Shown: positions 43,134-54,766, counted from the stretch's first letter. The stretch is DNA of 64,000 bases from Puniceibacterium sp. IMCC21224 (GCF_001038505.1 NZ_LDPY01000004.1:1-64000), one strand, 5' to 3'. Numbers and translations: made by a program. Notes: generated from the letters alone by a model not told the origin.

Positions 43134-44375
43134 CTATGGAGTCACCGCGACTTCGACCATGCGGATTGTAGTGTCCCCATCCCCGCCGCCGGTCGGCTGC
43201 GTCCAGGCCACAAACGTACCGGCGTCTCCGCGCGCCATTCGGGGAAAACCGATCGATCCGCCGCCCCGATTGATATGGAGCGCCTGAGGCGCTGCGCATC
43301 CGGTACTTCGCGATATGTGGCACATGACGATCGCTTCACCGCCTCCCACATATTCAATCCAGAGCGCCAATGCGCTTCCATCCGGCATTTGCAGAACATC
43401 CACCCGTCCCGCGGCTGTGCCGAGGTCAATGCGGAGCGGTTCGTCAAACTGCGCGCCGCCATCGTCCGAAAACGCGATATAAACCTCCGGTTTATTCTCA
43501 GCTGCAGTGAACCAGATGACGGACACTTTGTCGTCCATCGTATCAACAGCTGGGCCATTTACGGGGCAGCCGGCAATTTCCCATCCGTCGTCGTGAACAG
43601 TGAGGGGTTGCGTCCAGTCCCCTCCGGTAGATCGAACAATCGAAATGTCGCGGATTTCATCGGCGGTTCGATCACGATAGACCGCCACGATATCGCCCGA
43701 AGCGGTCCGCGCTGCGGACGTCTGACAACAAGTACAAGCGCGCGCGTCCAACAGGCTTTCTGGCTTCATCGTTCCGTCAGAGTTGATCTGTCGTGCGCGC
43801 AGCTGCATCGCATTCTCGAAGTTTTCGCCTTCTGTTTGACTGTCATACTCCCGGCCATCCAGCCACAGCGCCGTCAACCCGCCAAACTGATCGGGAACCA
43901 ACGAAACAAAACCGTGCTCGCGTTGTGATCTGTCATCATGGGGAACAAGCGGTTCCGTCCAGCTTCTGCCTTCATCTTTAGAAAAAGCGATATTGACGTC
44001 ATATTGGTAATCACCCTCCCCATTCAGTTTAAGCCATTGTGCCGCCAGGCCGCCATCAGCCAGCACCGCTACCGATGGAAAATCGGCCCAGTTGATGTAA
44101 ATCTTTGACGATTTATGAATTGTGCGAGCGTCCGACCACTCGCTGCCATCAAGGATGGCCATGCGAACTTCCGCTTCGGCTCCGTTTTCTTCTGTCCAAC
44201 TCAATACGACCCGGCCATCCGGCAAGGTTGCAAGTGATGGCTCACGGGCACCGATGCCGACCGGGGCTGCGCGGTCGGTCAATCTGAAGAGGTCGGTTTC
44301 CTCGGCATATGTTGCGGTGAAAGAACTGAAAAATGCACCAATACTCAATATGGACGCAAAAAGACATTTACTCAT
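43134..44375 (-). CDS. exported BNR/sialidase-like beta-propeller protein
   Basis: 413 residues from ATG 44375. Signal peptide (SKCLFASILSIGAFFSSFTA). Repeated blade-like motifs: AREPSLATLPDGRVVLSW, AFSKDEGRSWTEPL, AFSDDGGAQFDEPL, typical BNR Asp boxes. Two Cys clusters (LDARACTCCQTSA, AGCPVNGP) are unexpected for a glycosidase and could bind metal. It ends the silver/copper minus-strand operon, so a metal-related envelope role is more likely than sialidase activity. Confidence 0.72.
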   Translation of the reverse strand: MSKCLFASILSIGAFFSSFTATYAEETDLFRLTDRAAPVGIGAREPSLATLPDGRVVLSWTEENGAEAEVRMAILDGSEWSDARTIHKSSKIYINWADFPSVAVLADGGLAAQWLKLNGEGDYQYDVNIAFSKDEGRSWTEPLVPHDDRSQREHGFVSLVPDQFGGLTALWLDGREYDSQTEGENFENAMQLRARQINSDGTMKPESLLDARACTCCQTSAARTASGDIVAVYRDRTADEIRDISIVRSTGGDWTQPLTVHDDGWEIAGCPVNGPAVDTMDDKVSVIWFTAAENKPEVYIAFSDDGGAQFDEPLRIDLGTAAGRVDVLQMPDGSALALWIEYVGGGEAIVMCHISRSTGCAAPQALHINRGGGSIGFPRMARGDAGTFVAWTQPTGGGDGDTTIRMVEVAVTP

Positions 44376-44469
44376 GAAAACGTTCTTCCGCCAGTTGTGG
44401 CCATGTCGCGGCGAACCTAGTAGTCGTTGACCGCGAACCAAACTCCACCCTCTTATCTGTCGAAACGGC

Positions 44470-44928
44470 TTAATTGATCCCATTGGCACGCTGCAATGCT
44501 CGAATATACGTCACGATAGCAAGGATCTCTGATCGCGTCACGCCTTCAACCGCTGGCATGTTTCCAAATTTCCAATGATGCGCCCGCACTCCATTTTGCG
44601 CCGCGAGGACAAACGCCATGTCGCTGTGATGGCTCGGTTCGTAAATCTTGTGAACAAGCGGTGGAGCAACGCCATCCCGGCCTTGCCCGTTCAGGCCGTG
44701 GCACACGGCACAGACCGCATCATAAGCGCCTGCGCCGATTTGCTCCTGCTCTGTAAAACTTGCTGGTAGCGCGACAGTTACAAGCGCGCCTGCGGGAAGC
44801 GCGACGCCCTCATCCGTCTGCGTACCCGTTTGAGAGTAATCCGGCTGCATGATGTACCAGCCTGCTGAAGCAACGGCGATCAAAGCAAAGAATATCGCTG
44901 CCCATTTCATCCCATCAAACTCCTTCAT
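44470..44928 (-). CDS. membrane-anchored c-type cytochrome
   Basis: 152 residues. N-terminal helix (WAAIFFALIAVASAGWYIM), one CxxCH haem site (YDAVCAVCHGLNGQGRDG) and an axial Met in KFGNMPAVEGVTRSEI. Small class I cytochrome c. Overlaps the ABC-like gene by four bases. May take electrons from multicopper oxidase or cupredoxins in this operon. Confidence 0.9.
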   Translation of the reverse strand: MKEFDGMKWAAIFFALIAVASAGWYIMQPDYSQTGTQTDEGVALPAGALVTVALPASFTEQEQIGAGAYDAVCAVCHGLNGQGRDGVAPPLVHKIYEPSHHSDMAFVLAAQNGVRAHHWKFGNMPAVEGVTRSEILAIVTYIRALQRANGIN

Positions 44929-46229
44929 GATGTTGCTATGGCCCCCTGCCCTACCAAAGACAGAGCTGGGTATCTCTGCTTGGATCGCTCGAATTGGCCA
45001 GCCTCTTGTGGCGCAGTGTTGTCTGGCTGAGCATGCCCCAATGGCTGAATCGATTTGTTTAAAAAGGCCATGATTTCCTGATACCGGATCCGCGTGTCTT
45101 CCAGCGTCTGATAGTAATTGAAGAGCTCTTTCAGCGGTGCCGAGAAGTCCTTGTGTGCTGCCAGGACGGCCACCAGCGCGCCGAGTGTAATGCGACCTTC
45201 GATGACAAAATATCCACCCAAAGAGTAGAACAGGAATGGCGTCAGCGCGGTCAGAAAATTGTTGAGGGCCTTGATGAAGAACTTCAGACGGAAAATCTTC
45301 CTGCGCACGCGCTCAAGCTCTCTAAAACTTGTACTCACTGGCAGCAGCCCGGCCGGATTGACCTGTCGTTCGCGCAACTGATCGCTGAGCTGCCTGCCAA
45401 GTTGTCGGACTTCCCTGATCCTTGTGCGTGAAAGGGCGTTGACCCGGCGTTGTAGCTTGGGCAGCAGCACGAGTTGAATTGGCAGCACCGTCAGTGCGGC
45501 GGCACCCAACACAGGGTCCTGAACGAACATGAAAGACAGGATCGTCAGAAGCGTACCGCCTTGCAGGATTGGTAGCGCAAGGACATCTGCAGCAAAGCCA
45601 CCTATGGGCTCAACTTCCTGTGCGAGAATAGGGATGATTTCGCTCTGGTTTCGAGCGTCTGGATCGCTGCGCCAGTGCCGATAGACCAGCAGGCGGAAGC
45701 GCCGCAGAAAACGCTCAGCGACATACCCTTTGAAGACATTAAGGCCATATTTGTTTAGCCCGTTCAGGATGATCGCCAGAAGGTAAAGACCGCAAAGCAG
45801 CATGAGGAAAACGACCTGATCGAGGTCTTGTCCCAAAATGGCAATCGGGAAACGGCCTGAATCCAGAGCGTTGTTTACGATCTGTTTTGGCAGTTCTAAA
45901 GTCAGATAGAGTATAGGCATTGCGATGAGGCTAACCAATATCATCAATGCCTGCTGACTTCTGGAGTAGCGCAAGACAGTCTTGAAAAGACTTTTTTCAA
46001 GCCCTCGTATGGGCTCTGTGTGTAACGCCGGCGTGCTGCGGTACTTCCAAAGCTTCAGAATGCCGCGAATAGCAAGATATGAGCCAACGGTGATCAGCAG
46101 CGCGGGGGCCAAGACCAGTATGAGATGAATGAACGGATGCACCCAGTCTGGCGTGGCATCGTTGTAGTCGTACCCAAAGGCGGCAGCTACGTCGTGTACA
46201 AGCAGGTGATACCTGTCCAAGAGTGACAT
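44925..46229 (-). CDS. ABC-exporter transmembrane domain protein without ATPase domain
   Basis: 434 residues from ATG 46229. One N-terminal helix pair (PFIHLILVLAPALLITVG), then an ABC type-1 membrane domain: about six helices with KGYVAERFLRRFRLLVYRHW, RTRIREVRQLGRQLSDQL and YFVIEGRITLGALVAVLAAH. It stops after the coupling helices; no Walker A, signature LSGGQ or Walker B is present and no nucleotide-binding protein is adjacent. A truncated or repurposed exporter domain. Confidence 0.78.
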   Translation of the reverse strand: MSLLDRYHLLVHDVAAAFGYDYNDATPDWVHPFIHLILVLAPALLITVGSYLAIRGILKLWKYRSTPALHTEPIRGLEKSLFKTVLRYSRSQQALMILVSLIAMPILYLTLELPKQIVNNALDSGRFPIAILGQDLDQVVFLMLLCGLYLLAIILNGLNKYGLNVFKGYVAERFLRRFRLLVYRHWRSDPDARNQSEIIPILAQEVEPIGGFAADVLALPILQGGTLLTILSFMFVQDPVLGAAALTVLPIQLVLLPKLQRRVNALSRTRIREVRQLGRQLSDQLRERQVNPAGLLPVSTSFRELERVRRKIFRLKFFIKALNNFLTALTPFLFYSLGGYFVIEGRITLGALVAVLAAHKDFSAPLKELFNYYQTLEDTRIRYQEIMAFLNKSIQPLGHAQPDNTAPQEAGQFERSKQRYPALSLVGQGAIATS

Positions 46230-46237
46230 TGAAAAGT

Positions 46238-46771
46238 CTAGCCCTTGGATTTCGGCGCAAGGTGATCGTGCACGATGATGACGCCCCACATGCCCGCTTC
46301 CCGGTGGCCGGGGATCAAGCATACGAACTCCAGGTTGGTCATATCGGAGAACTCCCAGATCAACTCGGCATTTTGTCCACTAGGGATCGAAACTGAATTG
46401 GCGTTGTCATGTTGCATATCGGGATGTTCGCGCATCCACTGCTGGTGTTCTGCAACCTCGTTAAAGGAGCCGAGAAAAAACTCGTGATCCAGTCCGCCCA
46501 GATTGCTGATCAAAAAGCGGATAACTGAACCGCTCTCGATGTGGAGTGCGTCCGGCTCGAAAAGCATGTAGCCGCTTTCTGTCTCCCTGATGGACAATTC
46601 AATCGTCGTGTCGATTGAGGAGCCATCACCGGGTTTCCCGATCGGATCATGGCCAGGCACTTCGAAGGCTCGCGCGTGAGGCTGCTGGCCCTTGCCACTG
46701 GAAGCGCCCACTGAAAAAGCCGGAAGGACGAGCGCAAGGGCCATGGTGCAGGTTCTCAGGAAATTTTTCAT
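46238..46771 (-). CDS. cupredoxin (plastocyanin/azurin-like), exported
   Basis: 177 residues. Signal peptide ending SVGASS. Type 1 copper ligands visible: His in GGLDHEFFLGS, then Cys-His-Met in FVCLIPGHREAGMWG. Soluble periplasmic electron carrier or copper shuttle. Similar in layout to the first half of the neighbouring gene at 46879. Eight bases before the ABC-like gene. Confidence 0.9.
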   Translation of the reverse strand: MKNFLRTCTMALALVLPAFSVGASSGKGQQPHARAFEVPGHDPIGKPGDGSSIDTTIELSIRETESGYMLFEPDALHIESGSVIRFLISNLGGLDHEFFLGSFNEVAEHQQWMREHPDMQHDNANSVSIPSGQNAELIWEFSDMTNLEFVCLIPGHREAGMWGVIIVHDHLAPKSKG

Positions 46772-46878
46772 GCTCGGCTACCTCCGTAGCGCTTGATTTT
46801 TTGGGATCTTCTTGCTTGCTCGGGCCAAGCCTCAAATCCATGGGGCCAAGGCGTTTGCCCTGGCCCCATGGATTTTCA

Positions 46879-47595
46879 TCACTTGATCTGTGTGACAGTG
46901 AGTTTGCCCTTGACCCGGTCAGCGACGAATTCGATGTCCTGACCTTCCGACATGTTCGCGATCATCGTCTCGTCCGCGCGAAACACCATGGTCATGGCGG
47001 GCATGTCGAGCGTGACCAACGGCCCGTGGATGATTGTAACCTTGCCGGCCTTGGCGTCGATTTTTTTGATGGTGCCGCTCGTGTATTCGACGTCAGCCTG
47101 AGCCATCTGGTCACCTACTGCGACCTCACGGTGCATGCCGGATTCGTAGTGGCCGGCGATCAAGCATGCCGCTTCGAATGTGCCAGAATTTGCGAAAGTC
47201 CAGACAACCTCGCCCGAAGCGCCCGCATCGAGACGGATACGGTTCGGATCGTCATGTTCCATGTCCATCTTGGCCATTTCGATCTTATGCTCGGCATTAC
47301 GCTCTACCGTGTCGAGGACGAATTCATGCTCCAGCTCACCCTTGTTGGTGATGTTGAAGCGGATGGTTTCGCCCTCCTTGATATCCATCGGCTCACTCTC
47401 GATCAGCATCTGGCCCTCATCGTTTTCGAGCAAAGTGACGTCGATTGTGCGATCCACCTTGGCGGCGTCACCCGGCATGCCGACCATCATGGCGGCAGGC
47501 TTGGTCTCCCCATGCCCGCCGTCGTGTGTACCTGCAGCAAAGGCCGGTGCGGATAGCGCGATCGCGAAGCTTGTCGTCAAAAGAAGATTTCTCAT
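46879..47595 (-). CDS. cupredoxin-CusF fusion, exported
   Basis: 238 residues from ATG 47595. Signal peptide ending APAFAAG, a His/Met-rich segment (THDGGHGETKPAAMMVGM), a cupredoxin domain (ELEHEFVLD; AACLIAGHYESGMH) and a C-terminal CusF domain (IIHGPLVTLDMPAMTMVFRA, GQDIEFVAD). CusF passes Cu(I)/Ag(I) to CusB. Joining it to a cupredoxin would combine Cu(II)/Cu(I) handling in one chain. Confidence 0.9.
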   Translation of the reverse strand: MRNLLLTTSFAIALSAPAFAAGTHDGGHGETKPAAMMVGMPGDAAKVDRTIDVTLLENDEGQMLIESEPMDIKEGETIRFNITNKGELEHEFVLDTVERNAEHKIEMAKMDMEHDDPNRIRLDAGASGEVVWTFANSGTFEAACLIAGHYESGMHREVAVGDQMAQADVEYTSGTIKKIDAKAGKVTIIHGPLVTLDMPAMTMVFRADETMIANMSEGQDIEFVADRVKGKLTVTQIK

Positions 47596-47641
47596 TTTAT
47601 TGTCCTGTAGGTTGGTTCGGTTGGAGATGACGAAGGGCCGC

Positions 47642-49000
47642 TCAGCCCTTCGAGGTTGGTTTCGGTGTGAGAATGGTCTTGGGGCTGTTGTTGGAGGCAA
47701 AGTCGGGTAATTCGCCGGTCCATTCGTAGGCCATCTCGCCCGGAGGGTTCTCGTACCAGCCGGGATCGGAGTAATCGTCCGCGTCGATGCCGTCCCGCAC
47801 CTTCACGACCGAAAACATGCCGCCCATCTCGATGGGTCCGTACGGGCCCCAACCCGTCATCATCGGGATGGTATTGTCGGGTAGCGGCATTTCCATTTTT
47901 GCCATGTCGCCCATGCCGGACATGCCCATTGGCATGTATTCCGGCTGGAATTGACGGATCTTCTGGGTCAGCGGCTTCTTGTTCACCCCGATGAACGTCG
48001 GCACGTCATGGCCCATGGCGTTCATCGTATGGTGCGATTTGTGGCAATGGATCGCCCAATCTCCCAGATGATCGGCGACGAATTCGTAGGCGCGCATCGC
48101 ACCTACGGGAATGTCGATGCTGACCTCCGGCCACTGTGCTTCAGGCGGCACCCAGCCGCCATCCGTGCAGGTGACCTTGAAGTCATAGCCGTGCATATGG
48201 ATCGGGTGGTTCGTCATCGTAAGGTTCCCAACCCGTACTCGCACCAGGTCGCCCTTGTTCACGACCAGCGGATCGATGTCGGGGAAGATCCGGCTGTTCC
48301 AGGTCCAAAGGTTGAAATCCGTCATCGTCATGATGCGGGGTACATAGGTCCCCGGATCGATGTCGAAAGCATTCAGCATGATCAGGAAATCACGATCCAC
48401 CGGCATGAATGTGGGATCCTTGGGGTGGACCACGAACATGCCCATCATCCCCATCGCCATCTGGGTCATTTCATCGCCGTGGGGGTGGTACATGAACGTT
48501 CCGGACTTCACCAAGTCGAATTCGTAGACGAAGGTTTTGCCCGGCGGGATGCTTGGATGGCTCAACCCGGAGACCCCATCCATGCCTGAAGGAAGAATGA
48601 GCCCGTGCCAGTGCACCGTTGTGCCTTCCGGCAGCTTATTGGTGACATAGATGCGCACCCGGTCGCCTTCGACAGCTTCGATCGTCGGGCCGGTGGATTG
48701 GCCGTTGTAGCCCCACAAATGGGCGATCATGCCGTCGGCAAGCTCGCGTTCTACCGGTTCGGCCACGAGGTGAAATTCTTTCACCCCGTTGTTCATCCGG
48801 TGCGGCAGGGTCCACCCGTTCAATGTGACCACAGGTGTGTAGTCCGGCCCGGAATTGGGACGCGCCGTGATCGCCGTTGCTGCGCTATCCATTTGGGCAG
48901 CTTCGGGCAGGCCCATGTTCAGGGTTTGACCCCAGGCTTTCGAAGAGACCAGCGTTGCACCTGCCGCGCCGGCTCCGAGTAATTGACGTCTATTTAGCAT
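47642..49000 (-). CDS. multicopper oxidase, Tat-exported
   Basis: 452 residues. Tat signal (LNRRQLLGAGAAGATLVSS). Copper ligands: TVHWHGLI, FMYHPHGDE, HPIHMHGYDF and HCHKSHHTMNAMGHD. Three cupredoxin domains. A Met-rich tail region (MPMGMSGMGDMAKMEMP) is typical of Cu(I) oxidases. Oxidises Cu(I) in the periplasm. Between the outer-membrane factor and the CusF fusion. Confidence 0.93.
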   Translation of the reverse strand: MLNRRQLLGAGAAGATLVSSKAWGQTLNMGLPEAAQMDSAATAITARPNSGPDYTPVVTLNGWTLPHRMNNGVKEFHLVAEPVERELADGMIAHLWGYNGQSTGPTIEAVEGDRVRIYVTNKLPEGTTVHWHGLILPSGMDGVSGLSHPSIPPGKTFVYEFDLVKSGTFMYHPHGDEMTQMAMGMMGMFVVHPKDPTFMPVDRDFLIMLNAFDIDPGTYVPRIMTMTDFNLWTWNSRIFPDIDPLVVNKGDLVRVRVGNLTMTNHPIHMHGYDFKVTCTDGGWVPPEAQWPEVSIDIPVGAMRAYEFVADHLGDWAIHCHKSHHTMNAMGHDVPTFIGVNKKPLTQKIRQFQPEYMPMGMSGMGDMAKMEMPLPDNTIPMMTGWGPYGPIEMGGMFSVVKVRDGIDADDYSDPGWYENPPGEMAYEWTGELPDFASNNSPKTILTPKPTSKG

Positions 49001-49011
49001 GTCAGTTCCTT

Positions 49012-50475
49012 TCAGTGTCCTGCGCCGCCACCGGCGGCAAGTGTCGCGCCTTCTCCACCAGCACCGCCACCGCCTTCGCCGCCGCCATAAATCGCAGCGG
49101 TCAGATCAGCCTGTGCCATGTAGAATTCGCGTTTTGCGTTTGCCGCTTCCAGTGATGCGCCCAGTTTCTCGCGCACGTCTGTCAGCAGCTCGAAAGTGTT
49201 GGTGATCATGCCGTTATAAGACAGCAGCCCCTCTTCTTCGACGGTCGTGCGTAGCGGCACCAGAACGTCGCGATAGTGGCGGGCGATCTTATACGCGGCG
49301 TGATAGGAGGCTTCAGCACCACGCGCTTCGGACCGGACGTTGACGGCTCTTTCTGCCAGCACGTTGGCTGCTTGCAGGTACGACAATTCCGCCTTGCGCA
49401 TCCGTGCCTTCCCGGTGTCGTAGATCGGGATTGCGAACTCCACCTCCACCTGAGGGGTGGTCACGGTCTCCGTTTCTCCGTCCTCAATTTCCCGCTCCGC
49501 TTCGAACCCGGCAATGAATTCGAGATCGCTGATAATGCGAGTCTGATCAGTCAGACCAAACGCCTTGGCCTGTGCTTCCAGGCCAAGTTTGGCAACGCGC
49601 AGATCAACCCGATTTCGCAATGCTTTCGCTTCGATGTCAGTCACACGGCCGACGGAACGCGGCAGCGCAGGAAGGGCATCGGGCACATAATAGTCGACTT
49701 CGGTGCCCCACAGCCCCATGAGCCTGGTCAGCTGCTCTTTGGACCGGGTAGCATTCAAGCGTGCCTGGGCAAGTTGTCCGGCGAGTTCGGCATTGAATGC
49801 CTGTTCACGGGCCTGCCCGGCTGTGTTAAGCGCGCCGGTCTCGCCCAGTCTCATCGCCAATTCCGATCCGGCGTCAGACGTCGCTTTCGCACGGCGGAGA
49901 TAACTCACAGCCTCGAAGGCGGCTACGGCATCGACCCATGCCTTCCGCGTCTGATTGGCCAGTGCGAGTGTGTCGTTCACGGCGCTCAGTTGAGCCTGCC
50001 GGAAGTTTGCGTCTGCAATGGCCGTACGCTGCTTGCGAGTGGTGGCATCGAGCACGTTCGACCGGATCAGTCCCTCGATCGCCCTATAAGCCCCCAGTTC
50101 GGGCGCACCGATGCCCAGTATACCAATCGACACGATCGGGTTTTCCGGCGTCGATTGCTGCCAGGCCTCTGCGGCCGATAGGCCAACGTTCGCATAGGAC
50201 GCCTGCAACCCCTTGTTGTTCAGAAGCGCGACCTGAACGGCGGTGTCCGCCGAAATGGTCTTGCGGTGCACCATTGCGTGCACCTGCTTCTTCAAGGCCT
50301 CGTTTTCGGCCTGGGTTTCGGCGAAGGCTGTCCGTTTGCCGATGGCTGGTGTGACCTGGCTGGAAATGTTGGCGAAGCCAGCTTTTGGTTCCGTGTAGAT
50401 GCCCGGTACAGCTGCAGCACAGGCACCCAAGATTAGCGGAAAGCCGAAAACCAGCGGAAACTTCGATACCCGCAT
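49012..50475 (-). CDS. outer-membrane efflux factor (TolC/CusC-like lipoprotein)
   Basis: 487 residues. Lipoprotein signal (FPLVFGFPLILGACAAA). OEP repeats with long coiled-coil helices (NAELAGQLAQARLNATRSKEQL; REKLGASLEAANAKREFYMAQ divided). Gly-rich C-terminal end (GGGEGGGGAGGEG). Likely outer-membrane partner of CusBA although encoded in the opposite operon. TGATG overlap with the small lipoprotein upstream. Confidence 0.88.
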   Translation of the reverse strand: MRVSKFPLVFGFPLILGACAAAVPGIYTEPKAGFANISSQVTPAIGKRTAFAETQAENEALKKQVHAMVHRKTISADTAVQVALLNNKGLQASYANVGLSAAEAWQQSTPENPIVSIGILGIGAPELGAYRAIEGLIRSNVLDATTRKQRTAIADANFRQAQLSAVNDTLALANQTRKAWVDAVAAFEAVSYLRRAKATSDAGSELAMRLGETGALNTAGQAREQAFNAELAGQLAQARLNATRSKEQLTRLMGLWGTEVDYYVPDALPALPRSVGRVTDIEAKALRNRVDLRVAKLGLEAQAKAFGLTDQTRIISDLEFIAGFEAEREIEDGETETVTTPQVEVEFAIPIYDTGKARMRKAELSYLQAANVLAERAVNVRSEARGAEASYHAAYKIARHYRDVLVPLRTTVEEEGLLSYNGMITNTFELLTDVREKLGASLEAANAKREFYMAQADLTAAIYGGGEGGGGAGGEGATLAAGGGAGH

Positions 50476-50696
50476 CAGTTGCCCTCCGTCTGTTCTTGAT
50501 TGACGGAACGCCAGTCGCGGGGACCTGTAGGGCCGCGATAGGTGTAGCCCGCCAAGGGGTCCTGATAGCTGATCGGCGATGAAACTGCCGTGTTGACGAC
50601 GGCCTGTTGGGTCGCGACGGACGGCAACGGGGTGGGCTCATAGGCGCATGCGCCAAGCCCGAGGGCCGAAGCCCCCATAAGTAGATGAATTTTCAT
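50475..50696 (-). CDS. small lipoprotein upstream of outer-membrane factor
   Basis: 73 residues from ATG 50696. Signal MKIHLLMGASALGLGAC with lipobox LGA-C; the mature part has YEPTPLPSVATQQAV and DPLAGYTYRGPTGPRDW. The stop overlaps the next start (TGATG). No named family; probably an accessory of the efflux system. Confidence 0.65.
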   Translation of the reverse strand: MKIHLLMGASALGLGACAYEPTPLPSVATQQAVVNTAVSSPISYQDPLAGYTYRGPTGPRDWRSVNQEQTEGN

Positions 50697-50769
50697 GAAA
50701 GTAACCTGATTGGTGAACGTTGTCTCACGCAGACTCTGCGCAAGGCTCACACCCGATTTGGGCGCCGGT

Positions 50770-51192
50770 TCAGGTCAGGGATCGAGGGGGCCGCAGGAAC
50801 CCTGCTGTTTCTACCGAATACGTTTGACCGTCCAGAATGACATATTCACTTGTACCAACTGGCTCTGCTCTGATCTTGGTGTCTTCGATGAAGACGACAG
50901 AAATACAGATGCCATTGCAACACTCTTGGGATTGTTGCTCTTTGCCATCCTTGTCTGACGCTGCCATGCCGATGTCGCTTGCGACCTTAAGCGTCTCATG
51001 CGCGTGATGCGCATCGCTTCCGGTGTCATGAGTCATGGCAGCACCAACGACACCAACAGACTTGGCTTGATGTCCGTCATGCATGCCGGACGCCGCGTGA
51101 GCGGCAGAAGGTGGTGACAATACCAATGCCAGCGCAAACGCAATGCACGTAAACGCCCTTGACCAGCTTAATATGAAAACTCGAAAGCTCAT
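50770..51192 (-). CDS. His-rich exported protein
   Basis: 140 residues. Signal peptide (FALALVLSPPSAAHAAS), then His-rich MHDGHQAKSVG and HDTGSDAHHAHETL, then ECCNGICISVVFIED. Likely periplasmic metal binder. Upstream (51229-51247) is a TTCC/GGAC-type dyad like a weak CueR site. First gene of the silver/copper minus-strand group; no named family recognised. Confidence 0.65.
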   Translation of the reverse strand: MSFRVFILSWSRAFTCIAFALALVLSPPSAAHAASGMHDGHQAKSVGVVGAAMTHDTGSDAHHAHETLKVASDIGMAASDKDGKEQQSQECCNGICISVVFIEDTKIRAEPVGTSEYVILDGQTYSVETAGFLRPPRSLT

Positions 51193-51364
51193 GCCGCGAA
51201 CATCGGATACCGACGCAATACAGTCAATCCGTCCTGCGCAGGAAGGTTTGTCGCTTTTTTTGGAACAGGCGAGTTTTGGCCGCTGCTGTCAGAGAGTGTT
51301 GCATATCAGCGACATAGAGAGAGCCACTATCTCCGTCCAGCGGAGCGTTGCTGACGCATCTTGG

Positions 51365-51574
51365 CTACTGAACCTCTGCCAGCTTCTCAGACCTGTAGCC
51401 CGCATCGCTGATCGCTGCGGCCAATGCAGTTTCATCCAGAGTGCTGTCGACGTCGACAATACGTGCAGTCAGATCGCACGAAACCGTTGCATCTGGGTCG
51501 GCCGCCATAATGGCCCTTTGGATGGAAGCGGTACAATGGCCGCAACTCATGTTCGGTACGCTGAATCTGAACAT
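51365..51574 (-). CDS. copZ: copper chaperone CopZ-like (HMA domain)
   Basis: 69 residues from ATG 51574 (AAAGGAG upstream). A single heavy-metal-associated domain with MSCGHCTASI metal site and the GYRSEKL end. Cytosolic copper carrier that feeds the P1B ATPase. Divergent from that ATPase with its own CueR-type promoter at 51597. Confidence 0.92.
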   Translation of the reverse strand: MFRFSVPNMSCGHCTASIQRAIMAADPDATVSCDLTARIVDVDSTLDETALAAAISDAGYRSEKLAEVQ

Positions 51575-51596
51575 CGCAATCTCCTTTGACGACATG

Positions 51597-51627
51597 CATG
51601 TAAGGCGTTCCGGCGCGGGAAGGTCAA
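51597..51627 (-). promoter_or_regulatory. CueR-type promoter for copZ
   Basis: On the minus strand: -35 TTGACC (51627-51622), a 19-bp spacer TTCCCGCGCCGGAACGCCT, then -10 TACATG (51602-51597). TTCC/GGAA dyad. Confidence 0.78.
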
Positions 51628-51654
51628 TGGCCAGAATTTTATTCTACATGCCTG

Positions 51655-51685
51655 TTGACCTTCCAGTAACTGGAGGCCCTATCTG
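51655..51685 (+). promoter_or_regulatory. CueR-type promoter for copper ATPase
   Basis: -35 TTGACC (51655-51660), a 19-bp spacer TTCCAGTAACTGGAGGCCC with a clear CCAGTAACTGG palindrome, then -10 TATCTG (51680-51685). Confidence 0.82.
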
Positions 51686-51712
51686 CAGGAGTATCAGAAC
51701 AAGGAGATTCTC

Positions 51713-54220
<2,508 letters not shown>

Positions 54221-54239
54221 ACTCAAGGAGGAAACGATT

Positions 54240-54659
54240 ATGAACATCGGAGATGTGGCCGACCTTTCCGGCCTTCCCGCCAAAACGATCCGCTACTACG
54301 AAGACATCGGTCTTGTCGAACCGCTGCGCAGTTCAAATGGCTATCGCAGCTTTCGGCAAAGCGACGTGCACAAGCTGGCCTTTCTCGCCCGGGCACGGGC
54401 CCTTGGATTCACCATCGAGGATTGCCGGAGCCTGCTGAAGCTTTATGCCGATACTGACCGCGCCAGTGCCGAGGTGAAGCAGATTGCCGAAGAGCATCTT
54501 GATCGGATTGACAGCAAGATCGCTGAACTAACCGAAATGCGCGCGACGCTGTCGCATCTTGTGGATGCATGCGCGGGTGATCACCGCCCCGATTGCCCCA
54601 TCTTGGCCGATCTGGCGATGGAACAAAAGGCGGGCAGTATCAGCAAGGCGTCCGGATAG
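54240..54659 (+). CDS. cueR: CueR copper-responsive MerR regulator
   Basis: 139 residues from ATG 54240 with AAGGAGG upstream. MerR winged helix (MNIGDVADLSGLPAKTIRYY). Copper-sensing loop DACAGDHRPDCPIL carries the paired Cys (near 112 and 120) of monovalent-metal sensors. Twenty bases downstream of copA, same strand. The TTCC/GGAA promoters at 35189, 51597 and 51655 are its likely targets. Confidence 0.92.
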   Translation: MNIGDVADLSGLPAKTIRYYEDIGLVEPLRSSNGYRSFRQSDVHKLAFLARARALGFTIEDCRSLLKLYADTDRASAEVKQIAEEHLDRIDSKIAELTEMRATLSHLVDACAGDHRPDCPILADLAMEQKAGSISKASG

Positions 54660-54766
54660 CTCTGACGTCTGCAAAAGCCGAACTTTCCCGAAAACTACGG
54701 AACATTCCAGCGCAGCAATGTTGTTCCTTCTATAGGACATCAATTTTTCGAGACTGGAGGTTTCCA

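Noticed and set aside
54660..54766. CueR site before the DUF305 gene
   Set aside because: TTTCCCG and CGGAAC occur near 54683-54703, but no -35/-10 pair with a 19-bp spacer could be fitted.
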